Shown: piece by piece, positions 29,383 to 36,338 of the stretch
Layout of the letters: each line of letters starts with the position of its first letter
How positions within the stretch are numbered: position 1 is the stretch's first letter
From: Gemmatimonadaceae bacterium
Lineage (GTDB): Bacteria; Gemmatimonadota; Gemmatimonadetes; Gemmatimonadales; Gemmatimonadaceae
Assembly (NCBI GenBank): GCA_030835125.1
Contig: JAUQWM010000032.1
Location: 62,001-126,000 of the forward strand
Reading direction: 5' to 3'
Length of the DNA stretch: 64,000 nt
Program-made: the position numbers and the translations under genes
Notes under the pieces: generated by a model
Seen by the model: the letters and a program-made list of their open reading frames with translations, nothing else
Told to the model about the DNA's origin: nothing
Database searches by the model: none

Positions 29383-30371
29383 GCGAGCAGGCTCCGCACG
29401 ATGCGCTGGTAGGCGTCGACGGCGGCACGCAGCTCCGTCACGTCGATGTACTCGTCAGGCGTGTGCGCGACGTGGATGGACCCCGGCCCGAAGAGGAGCG
29501 GCGTCCCCCAGCGATCGAGGAGCGGAATGTCCGACGTGTACGACATGGGCGCGGTGTCGAACCCCGGCAGCGTGTGAAAGAACTGGGCCGGGATCGTCGA
29601 ACCCCACGTGATCTCGGCGCGACCGGCGACCCACTGTTCCACCATCTGCTTCACCACCGCGACGTCGCCGGTGAGCCGGAACATCATCTCCGCCTCGCAC
29701 GTGCCCGGGATGATGTTGGCCTCGGTCCCGCCGCGTATCACGCCGATGTTCACGGATCCCGTGCCGAGTCGCGCGTCCCCCGGCAGGTCCAGCTTCATGA
29801 CCCCGGGCAGCAGTTCCAGCATCGGCTCGATCGCGGACTTGCCCAGCTCGGGATAGGCCGAATGGGCTTCCCGGCCGCGCGTGAGCAGCTTGACGCGGAG
29901 GGAGCCCTTGGCGCCGCTCGCGAGCCTGCTCTCCGTGGGCTCACCATTGACGAGGAAGCGGCTGGTGGCCGGGAGCCGGTTGGCGGCCCGCGCCCCGTCG
30001 GAGTTCTTCTCCTCGCCGACCACGAACAGGAGGTCCACCCGGTCCTCACCCTCGCCCGCCAGCGCATCCGCGGCGACGAGCATCGCCGCCGCGATCCCCT
30101 TGGCGTCGCAGGCACCGCGTCCGTACAGGCGCGAACCGTCGAGGCGCGGCGACACGAAGGGCGGGACGGTGTCGAGGTGCGTGGAGAGCGTGACGCCCCC
30201 ACCGGCCCGGGAAGCCCAGATGTTGCCGCGTCGATCGGAAACCTCCTGGACCGTCACGTTCCAGCCGCGCGAGATGAGCCACCGCGAGACGAAGTCAACG
30301 ACCCGGCCTTCGCTGCCGGAGGAGGATTCTATGGCCAGCAACTCGGCGGCCAGCGCGACGACATCGACCAT
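29379..30371 (-). CDS. dapE: M20 family amidohydrolase, probable succinyl-diaminopimelate desuccinylase
   Basis: A 330-residue zinc peptidase-fold enzyme. Metal ligands are in LSTHLDTVPP and GRGACDAKGIAAAML, the catalytic acid is in LFVVGEEKNSDGA, and AHSAYPELGKSAIE belongs to the lid. Enzymes of this clade also include LysK/ArgE-type hydrolases. The operon with dapD, which makes the N-succinyl intermediate, favours DapE. As first gene of the operon its ATG lies seven bases after a TACAAT box, so the mRNA may be leaderless. Confidence 0.85.
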   Translation of the reverse strand: MVDVVALAAELLAIESSSGSEGRVVDFVSRWLISRGWNVTVQEVSDRRGNIWASRAGGGVTLSTHLDTVPPFVSPRLDGSRLYGRGACDAKGIAAAMLVAADALAGEGEDRVDLLFVVGEEKNSDGARAANRLPATSRFLVNGEPTESRLASGAKGSLRVKLLTRGREAHSAYPELGKSAIEPMLELLPGVMKLDLPGDARLGTGSVNIGVIRGGTEANIIPGTCEAEMMFRLTGDVAVVKQMVEQWVAGRAEITWGSTIPAQFFHTLPGFDTAPMSYTSDIPLLDRWGTPLLFGPGSIHVAHTPDEYIDVTELRAAVDAYQRIVRSLLA

Positions 30372-30378
30372 GGCGACA

Positions 30379-30384
30379 ATTGTA
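30379..30384 (-). promoter_or_regulatory. Predicted -10 box (TACAAT) of the dapE operon
   Basis: TACAAT on the minus strand is followed by seven bases and then the dapE ATG. The expected start site falls at or next to the ATG. No Shine-Dalgarno site is present, which fits a leaderless transcript. The -35 region is weak and overlaps the palindrome at 30395-30409. Confidence 0.45.
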
Positions 30385-30394
30385 GCCAGCGGCG

Positions 30395-30409
30395 ACCTGC
30401 TTTGCAGGT
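30395..30409. promoter_or_regulatory. Palindrome ACCTGC-TTT-GCAGGT in the dapE/hydrogenase-like divergent spacer
   Basis: A perfect six-base inverted repeat with three-base centre. It contains TTGCAG, which with TACTGT at 30424-30429 (16-base spacing) could be the plus-strand promoter, and it covers the -35 position of the minus-strand promoter. This is a candidate shared operator. Confidence 0.45.
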
Positions 30410-30474
30410 GTGTGGGGATATCCTACTGTCGCCGCGGCACGCGGATCGTAGTTTTCCGTGCCCGCGCCTCCTTC

Positions 30475-31410
30475 ATGCCCCTCGCCCCGGAAGCCCCGAT
30501 ACGCGCCGCGATCCTTGGCACGGATGCCCTGCTGGCTTCGCAGCCGGCAGATCCGGTCCAGGTGGTGCATGCGTGCCAGCGGATCGGATTCGACCTCGTG
30601 GCACCGGTCGCCTGGGGTGAGGAGTTGATCGCGGCATACCTGGCGACGCGCATGGGGGCCGACGGACCGGGCGCCGCGGTCATCTCGAGTTGCCCCTTCG
30701 TGAACGAGGAACTGCGGGACCTTCCGTCGGGGCCATACACGATCCGGACCGTCTCACCGCCGGTCGCCTGTGCGCGCTATCTCCGCGCGGCGTTCCGCCC
30801 ACGCCCCGTGCACGTGACCTACGTCGGGGCGTGCCCGGGCGCGGCGTCCGCCGACGTCGACTTTCAGGTGCTGCCGGACGTGCTGCTCGCGCGGTTCGTG
30901 GACGGCGGGATCGACCTCGCGCGCCAGCCGCGCCATTTCGAGGGGCAGGTCCCCCCGGGACGTGCTCGTTATGCGTCCCTGCCGGGAGGGGCGCCAGAAC
31001 CCGGCTGGCTCCGCCTGGCCGCCGACGCCCTGCTGGTGGAGGCGGCGCCGGTGACCGCCCTGGCCGTGGCGGTGGAGCACCTGCAGGACCATGTGGTCAT
31101 CGACCTGGCGCCGGCGTGCGGCTGTGCCTGCGCGCGCGACCGGTTCAGCGCCACGCGACTCGAGCCGCCGCGCGCCACGGCACCGGTGGTCCTGGACTTC
31201 GGGGTGTCGGTCCTCGAGGATCGCGAGGTGCCGCCGCTGGAACGCGAGGTACCGACGGTTCCGGCGGTTGAGCCGATTCCCGCCCGCCCGGACGGTCCGG
31301 CGCGGGAACTCCGGGTCACGTTCGCCCAGTATGGCCTGTCCTCGGTGGAGGCAGAGCCGCCGGCGAAGCTGACGTCGGACCTCGTGACCGCGATCGAGCC
31401 GTGGACGTGA
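30475..31410 (+). CDS. Protein resembling the [FeFe]-hydrogenase large-subunit C-terminal domain
   Basis: A 311-residue protein. The region 28-160 follows the layout of the [FeFe]-hydrogenase H-domain. It has GFDLV and a gap, then ISSCPFVNEEL (C73) where the family has TSCCP. Next come VSPPVACARYL and YVGACPGA (C120) where the family has MPC. DVDFQVLPDVLLARFVDGGIDL then matches the DVDxVLTxREL region. A later cluster CGCAC (C215, C217, C219) could replace the third cysteine loop. There is no N-terminal ferredoxin domain. Four or more cysteines could hold a [4Fe-4S] cluster; hydrogenase activity is doubtful. No hydrogenase maturation genes are seen. The last 80 residues are unassigned. Confidence 0.6.
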   Translation: MPLAPEAPIRAAILGTDALLASQPADPVQVVHACQRIGFDLVAPVAWGEELIAAYLATRMGADGPGAAVISSCPFVNEELRDLPSGPYTIRTVSPPVACARYLRAAFRPRPVHVTYVGACPGAASADVDFQVLPDVLLARFVDGGIDLARQPRHFEGQVPPGRARYASLPGGAPEPGWLRLAADALLVEAAPVTALAVAVEHLQDHVVIDLAPACGCACARDRFSATRLEPPRATAPVVLDFGVSVLEDREVPPLEREVPTVPAVEPIPARPDGPARELRVTFAQYGLSSVEAEPPAKLTSDLVTAIEPWT

Positions 31411-31487
31411 CGATCGCACCGTGCAGATTGCAGTGTTGCAGGTTCCGGATGAACACGGACCACTGAACAGCGAACCGGGAGTCGGTC

Positions 31488-33083
31488 ATGGCGAAACTGG
31501 TGAGGACGATCTCGATGGCGGCGGCGTGCGCGCTGATGGCGACGGCCGCCGGGGCGCAGGACGCGCGGCTGCAGCGCCTGAAAACCGAAGCACAGGCCAA
31601 GGTCGAGGCGCGTGCCAAGCTGGTGCAGGAGATCATCGACCAGGTCTTCTCCTTCGGCGAACTCGGCATGCAGGAGTTCGAGACGTCGAAGTACCTGACC
31701 GGCGTCCTGGAGAAGAACGGATTCCGGATCGAGCGCGGGATCGCCGGGATCCCGACGGCCTGGACCGCGACGTGGGGCTCCGGAAAGCCCGTCATCGCGC
31801 TCGGGTCCGACATCGACGGGATCCCGCAGTCGAACCAGAAGCCGGCCTTCGGTTACCGTGAGGCCCTCGTGCCATTCGCCCCCGGCCACGGAGAAGGGCA
31901 CAATTCCGGGCAGGCGGTGAACATCGCCGCGGCGCTGGTGGTGAAGGAGATCATGGAGCGCGACCGGATCCCCGGGACGCTGATCCTGTGGCCGGGCGTG
32001 GCCGAGGAGCAGGTGGCGACCAAGGCGCACTACGTGCGGGCGGGGATCTTCAAGGACGTGGACGTCAACCTGTTCACCCACGTCGGCAACAACCTCGGCG
32101 TGTCGTGGGGGCAGTCGGGGTCGAACGCCCTGCTGTCGGTGATCTTCAAGTTTCGCGGGCAGACGGCGCACTCGGCGGGAGCGCCGTGGCGCGGGAAGTC
32201 GGCGCTCGACGCGGTGATGCTCATGGCCCAGGCCTGGGAGATGAAGCGCGAGCACCTCGAGCTGCCGCAGCGCTCCCACTACGTGATCACCGACGGGGGC
32301 GACCAGCCTAACGTGGTGCCGCAGACCGCCGCGATCTGGTTCTATTTCCGCGAGCGGGACTACCCGCGGACGATGGCCATGTTCGAGGCCGCGAAGAAGA
32401 TGGCGCAGGGCGCGGCGCTGATGACGGACACGCAGGTGGACTCGATCAACATCGTGGGGTCCGCCTGGTCGGGGCACTTCAACAAGACGATCGCCGAGGC
32501 GACGTACGAGAACATCAGGAAGGTCGGGCTGCCGAAGTGGGACGCCGCGGACCTGATGCTGGCGAAGGGCATCCAGAAGGAACTCGGGTCGCGCGAGGTC
32601 GGCCTCGAGACGGAGATCGATCCGCTGGGCGGACCGGTGAACGAGGCGACGCGGATGGGCGGCGGGTCCGATGACATCGGCGACATCTCGTGGAACATGC
32701 CCACGGTGACGCTGCGATTCCCGTCGAACATCCCGGGGCTCCCGGGGCACAACTGGGCGAACGGGATCTCGATGGCGACGCCGATCGCGCACAAGGGTGG
32801 CGTGGCGGGGGCGAAGGTGCAGGCGATGACGCTGCTGGACATCCTGTTGACGCCCAAGGTGGTGACGGACGCCTGGGACTACTTCCGGAGCGTGCAGACG
32901 AAGGAAACGAAGTACACATCCTTCCTGGGACCTGACGACAAGCCCGCGATCTGGCTCAACGCCGAGATCATGGCGAAGTACCGGGACGAGATGCGGAAGT
33001 TCTACTACGATCCCACGAAGTTCAAAACGTACCTGGAGCAACTGGGGATCAAGTACCCGGTCGTGAAGGGGATCGCGCAGTGA
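31488..33083 (+). CDS. Exported M20 family amidohydrolase (AbgB-like)
   Basis: A 531-residue protein with a signal peptide (MAKLVRTISMAAACALMATA, cleavage near AGAQ). The metallopeptidase core has IALGSDIDGIP, a GHGEGHNSG stretch in place of the cytosolic metal-ligand loop, WPGVAEEQVATKAH and FRGQTAHSAGAPWRGKSALDA. It resembles aminobenzoyl-glutamate hydrolase subunits. The physiological substrate is unknown. The start ATG 31488 follows GGGAG at good spacing. Confidence 0.88.
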   Translation: MAKLVRTISMAAACALMATAAGAQDARLQRLKTEAQAKVEARAKLVQEIIDQVFSFGELGMQEFETSKYLTGVLEKNGFRIERGIAGIPTAWTATWGSGKPVIALGSDIDGIPQSNQKPAFGYREALVPFAPGHGEGHNSGQAVNIAAALVVKEIMERDRIPGTLILWPGVAEEQVATKAHYVRAGIFKDVDVNLFTHVGNNLGVSWGQSGSNALLSVIFKFRGQTAHSAGAPWRGKSALDAVMLMAQAWEMKREHLELPQRSHYVITDGGDQPNVVPQTAAIWFYFRERDYPRTMAMFEAAKKMAQGAALMTDTQVDSINIVGSAWSGHFNKTIAEATYENIRKVGLPKWDAADLMLAKGIQKELGSREVGLETEIDPLGGPVNEATRMGGGSDDIGDISWNMPTVTLRFPSNIPGLPGHNWANGISMATPIAHKGGVAGAKVQAMTLLDILLTPKVVTDAWDYFRSVQTKETKYTSFLGPDDKPAIWLNAEIMAKYRDEMRKFYYDPTKFKTYLEQLGIKYPVVKGIAQ

Positions 33084-33088
33084 ACTGC

Positions 33089-33208
33089 AGGGTCGAGGGT
33101 CGAGGGTTGAGGCTCGAGGAGTGAGGAGGGCTTGAGGGCAATGGGTGATGGCTTGAACCTGTCCCCGTGCCCTCGACCCTCGACCCTCGACCCTCGACCC
33201 TCGACCCT
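33089..33208. repeat. Word-repeat hairpin (GGGTCGA / TCGACCC units)
   Basis: Left arm 33089-33118 repeats GGTCGAGG. Right arm 33170-33208 holds five or more CCCTCGA units. The arms pair over most of their length. It lies between the convergent M20 and GNAT genes and probably acts as their transcription end. Confidence 0.85.
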
Positions 33209-33210
33209 AA

Positions 33211-33969
33211 TCACGCCAGCCTTCCCTTGGCTCCGCGTACAAAACCGGCGTAGGCGGGGATCGCCTCGAGGCGCCGGAAAAAGCCCTCGGTGCCCGGCGG
33301 GATCTGGGCGACGGCGAGCTTTCCGGTTGCGCGATCGGCCGCCTGGCGCATGAGCGCCGTGCCGATGCCTCGACGGCGACAGGCGGGATCGACGAGAAGG
33401 TCGGTCACGACGCTCCACTCGTACCCGTCGCTGAGGAGGCGCACCACGCCCACCAGGCGTCCGTCGTCCCAGGCGCCGAGGTTGATCGTGCGGCCGAGCG
33501 ACCCGCGAAGGCGCTGGAGGTCGGGCGCGGGAAGGGCGGCGCGGACCAGGAGTGCACCCAGCGACTCCGCATCGACACCCGAGGCGATGCGGACGGACGG
33601 CAGCGCGATGTCGACAGGCCCGGCCGCGGCCTTCGCGATGACCTCGATCGCCGGTCCGGTCCCTCCCCGCCCCGGTGCCCCGGCCACGGCGAACTCCCGG
33701 CCACGGGCGCGGCGCAGGACCTTGTGCCCGCCTTCCCAGGCGGATCCGAGCAGCCGTCCCACCCCGAGCCCGACGACGCCTAACGCGACCCCGGACCCGA
33801 ACGTGATGCCGATGAACCAGGCGAACCCCTTGACGATCTCCTGGGTCTGGAAGCCGACCTGGAGGTACGGCCAGGCGATCGGGGACGATCCGAGGAACCC
33901 GATGAGGAACCCGAAGAACGCCGACAGGTCGGTGATGGCGTTGCGTCGGAGGGCGTAGAACTCGGACAC
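33211..33969 (-). CDS. GNAT acetyltransferase with N-terminal membrane segments
   Basis: A 252-residue protein starting at GTG 33969. Residues 12-77 hold two hydrophobic stretches (ITDLSAFFGFLIGFLG and FAWFIGITFGSGVALGVVGLG). A linker follows, and residues about 120-250 are a GNAT domain with LLVDPACRRRGIGTALMRQAAD (acetyl-CoA loop RRRGIG) and GFFRRLEAIPAYAGFV. The fold predicts acetyl transfer to an amine. The target and the purpose of the membrane anchor are unknown. Confidence 0.8.
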   Translation of the reverse strand: MSEFYALRRNAITDLSAFFGFLIGFLGSSPIAWPYLQVGFQTQEIVKGFAWFIGITFGSGVALGVVGLGVGRLLGSAWEGGHKVLRRARGREFAVAGAPGRGGTGPAIEVIAKAAAGPVDIALPSVRIASGVDAESLGALLVRAALPAPDLQRLRGSLGRTINLGAWDDGRLVGVVRLLSDGYEWSVVTDLLVDPACRRRGIGTALMRQAADRATGKLAVAQIPPGTEGFFRRLEAIPAYAGFVRGAKGRLA

Positions 33970-34036
33970 GGCGGATTGGGGTCTATGGCCCGGGACACGG
34001 TGAAGCCGGGCCTCAGGCCCGGGGCAACAGGCCCCA

Positions 34037-34119
34037 TGCGAAGGGCGGGACTCGAACCCGCACCCGGTTGCCCGGAGGGGATTTTAAGTCCCCCGCGTCT
34101 GCCATTTCGCCACCCTCGC
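34037..34119 (-). tRNA. tRNA-Leu (anticodon UAA)
   Basis: An 83-base gene with acceptor GCGAGGG paired to CCTTCGC, anticodon loop CTTAAAA (anticodon TAA), a variable arm of leucine-tRNA size and T-arm GCGGGTTCGAGTCCCGC. The discriminator is A and no CCA is encoded. It is needed for the rare UUA codons, many of which here come from the CGTTAGGC word. Confidence 0.96.
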
Positions 34120-34125
34120 GGAACA

Positions 34126-34182
34126 GACGGGAGACGTGAGGCGGGAGATGCGAGACTTCACTCCTCCCATCTCCCATCACCC
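34126..34182. repeat. Word-repeat hairpin between two tRNA genes (GGGAGATG / CATCTCCC units)
   Basis: Left arm 34126-34153 (GACGGGAGACG, GGCGGGAGATG) faces right arm 34159-34182 (CTCCTCCCATCTCCC). It fills the tRNA-Gly/tRNA-Leu spacer and could guide processing. Confidence 0.75.
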
Positions 34183-34194
34183 ATTTCGAAATGA

Positions 34195-34267
34195 AGCGGG
34201 AAACGGGACTCGAACCCGCGACCCCAACCTTGGCAAGGTTGTGCTCTACCAACTGAGCTATTCCCGC
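34195..34267 (-). tRNA. tRNA-Gly (anticodon GCC)
   Basis: A 73-base gene with acceptor GCGGGAA paired to TTCCCGC, D-arm AGCTCAGTTGGTAGAGC, anticodon loop TTGCCAA and T-loop TTCGAGT. The discriminator is T and no CCA is encoded. It is transcribed first of the tRNA pair. Confidence 0.97.
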
Positions 34268-34302
34268 AAACGGCGATCGGTTGCTCCCGGCCGCACGTGA
34301 TC

Positions 34303-34332
34303 AGTATAGGCGATGATTCCGGAAAGCGGCAA
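34303..34332 (-). promoter_or_regulatory. Predicted promoter of the tRNA-Gly/tRNA-Leu unit
   Basis: On the minus strand it reads TTGCCG, 18 bases, TATACT, with the -10 ending 35 bases before tRNA-Gly. Confidence 0.55.
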
Positions 34333-34339
34333 CGGCGGG

Positions 34340-34447
34340 TGAGGCATCAGGCATCAGGCATCGGGCATCAGGCATCAGGCATCAGGGGGAAGCAACCCCG
34401 ATTCAGGCATCGCGCCCCCCTGAGCCCTGATGCCTGATGCCTGATGC
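34340..34447. repeat. Word-repeat hairpin (GGCATCA / TGATGCC units)
   Basis: Left arm 34343-34386 holds six copies of AGGCATC-type units with one variant. Right arm 34420-34447 holds CTGATGC units. The arms pair well across a loop of about 35 bases. It follows the stop of the 594-residue gene and precedes the tRNA promoter. Confidence 0.85.
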
Positions 34448-34450
34448 CTC

Positions 34451-36235
34451 TCACGTCCCCACCCCCAGCGCATGCACCGCGTACCACACCGAGTACGCGA
34501 GCAGCCCGGCCAAGGCCGCATCCGTGCCGTTCGCCGTCGCCAGTCCCGAGGCGTCGACTTCCTCCGCGGCCAGCCCCAGGTGCAGCGGCGCGCGTCGAAG
34601 CCACTTGAGGACGTCCTTGGCGTCCGGACCCATCAACCGCGCGCATTGCTGGACCAGGTACCGGGGCTCGAGGTCGAGCGATCGCACCGTCCGTCGATAG
34701 GCGGAATCGCTCCGGTCCACCATGTCGTACAGCGGGAGCCAGAGCACCGACACCAGCGGATCGTCGTCGGCGACCGCCTCGCCCGCGAGGTTGATCGCGG
34801 AGAGGAACTGCGGCTTCCCTTCCCGCTCCTTGGTGAACTGGCGCCGGAGCGCGGCACGCACGGCCTCCGGCTCCTGGACTTCGCGGGCGGTTTCCTCATC
34901 GAGGGTGCGGCGGAAGACGTCGAGCGCCTGCGCGACCACCGCGTTGCCGTGCAGCGTGTAGGGGAAGGCCGCCGGCTGTCCCGACGGCGTCACTTCCGTG
35001 GAGTACAGCGGGACCTGCTCATTGCGCCGTGCCTTGATGTCCTCGCTCGACGCATACAGGGCATCGGCCAGGATCGGCTCCTCGACGATCTGGTCGTCGC
35101 CGGTCTCGCGAATGTACCGGTCGGTGGCGAGCGCGTAGGCGGCCGCCCCCTCGATGCAGAACCCGGGCTCGAACAACGTGCCATCGAAGTACCGCACCCC
35201 GCTTCCCGGGGCGTAGCCGTGCAGTTCGCACGATCGCAGGAGGAGTTCACGGGCCAGTGGCGGATCGGCGAGTTGCACCGCCGGGATGGTCCAGGTCAGG
35301 GCCTCCCACTCCCGGACGGTCACGCCCCGCCCGTGCCAGGGCGCCCGGCTCCGGACCAGGTAGAAGTGCGCGTCGTCGAGCGCACGCGCGACGCCGAAGA
35401 AGTAGGCGAGGAGCAGGTTCCGGTTGATGAGTCCATCGACCCCCTCGTTTCCCGTCGACTGCTCCAGCGACCGGATGGACTCCCGGGTGGCACCGAGGAG
35501 CGCACGCCAGCCCCGGCGGCGCATCACCGCGGTCGTCGCTTCCGCGCCATCGCCTTCGGGCCCGACGGCCATGTAGAACGCCGCTTCGGCGTGGCCGCCG
35601 GCGGGCGCGCGCACCTGGCGGTGGACTGCATAACGAGCGGCGCCCTCGGCCATGGTGACGGTCGACTCGCCATCGGCGGCGATGGCCACCGCCACGAGTC
35701 CGGGAAGGGCGCTGCCGCCGAGGATGACCGCACTGGACTCGCCGCGCCGCGCCACGTGGTGGTCCTCGAACATCCGCGGCGTGCGCACGCGGAGCTGGCG
35801 ATGCCCCAGTTCCCCCTCGAGGCCGATCGTGAGCCGGACCTCGCGGCTGCCGCGGTTCTCGATGGCGATGGCGTACACCAGCCCGGCCGTGTCCGCGTCG
35901 CGCCCGTACGGCGCGAAGATGGTGGCGCGCACCACCAGGTCGCCGACAGTCGAGGTGAACGTGGGGATCCAGCCGGAGACGCGCTCCCAGGCGAGCGCCC
36001 CCTCGCCGAGCGGAACCGCGCGGCCATCCACCTGTAGCACGGGACGCGCCAGCGCCGGGCCGCGCCCCGAGGCGAAGTCGGGGCCGCCCGCGAACTCGAC
36101 CGCCGACCGCGAGCCGCGATGGAGCACCCCGATGGCGTGGATGGCGCCGTCCATGGGATGAATGCACGGCACGGCAACCCAGTGGTTGCCCGTGATCTGC
36201 CAGGGAATGGGAGGAATCGGCGTTGACGAGATCAT
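34451..36235 (-). CDS. Uncharacterised protein with sugar-hydrolase-like (alpha/alpha) toroid
   Basis: A 594-residue protein. The N-terminal 190 residues look like a beta-sandwich (LVYAIAIENRGSREVRLTIG). The rest is helical with Trp/Tyr-rich turns (RSRAPWHGRGVTVREWEALT, YFDGTLFEPGFCIEGAAAYA, SVLWLPLYDMVDR), a pattern seen in toroid-fold glycoside hydrolases such as GH63/GH125-type enzymes. I do not recognise a specific family. No signal peptide is seen, so it is probably cytoplasmic. The ATG at 36235 is chosen as the first in-frame start beyond spacer-like sequence. Confidence 0.65.
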   Translation of the reverse strand: MISSTPIPPIPWQITGNHWVAVPCIHPMDGAIHAIGVLHRGSRSAVEFAGGPDFASGRGPALARPVLQVDGRAVPLGEGALAWERVSGWIPTFTSTVGDLVVRATIFAPYGRDADTAGLVYAIAIENRGSREVRLTIGLEGELGHRQLRVRTPRMFEDHHVARRGESSAVILGGSALPGLVAVAIAADGESTVTMAEGAARYAVHRQVRAPAGGHAEAAFYMAVGPEGDGAEATTAVMRRRGWRALLGATRESIRSLEQSTGNEGVDGLINRNLLLAYFFGVARALDDAHFYLVRSRAPWHGRGVTVREWEALTWTIPAVQLADPPLARELLLRSCELHGYAPGSGVRYFDGTLFEPGFCIEGAAAYALATDRYIRETGDDQIVEEPILADALYASSEDIKARRNEQVPLYSTEVTPSGQPAAFPYTLHGNAVVAQALDVFRRTLDEETAREVQEPEAVRAALRRQFTKEREGKPQFLSAINLAGEAVADDDPLVSVLWLPLYDMVDRSDSAYRRTVRSLDLEPRYLVQQCARLMGPDAKDVLKWLRRAPLHLGLAAEEVDASGLATANGTDAALAGLLAYSVWYAVHALGVGT

Positions 36236-36338
36236 GCCGTTAGTTTCGTACGCGGTCGCGCGAAGGTTCGGCGCGCACTGCACCAGCCATCGGACACCGC
36301 AACTTACCGTGCGACTGCCGAAGTACAACGGACCCGCC

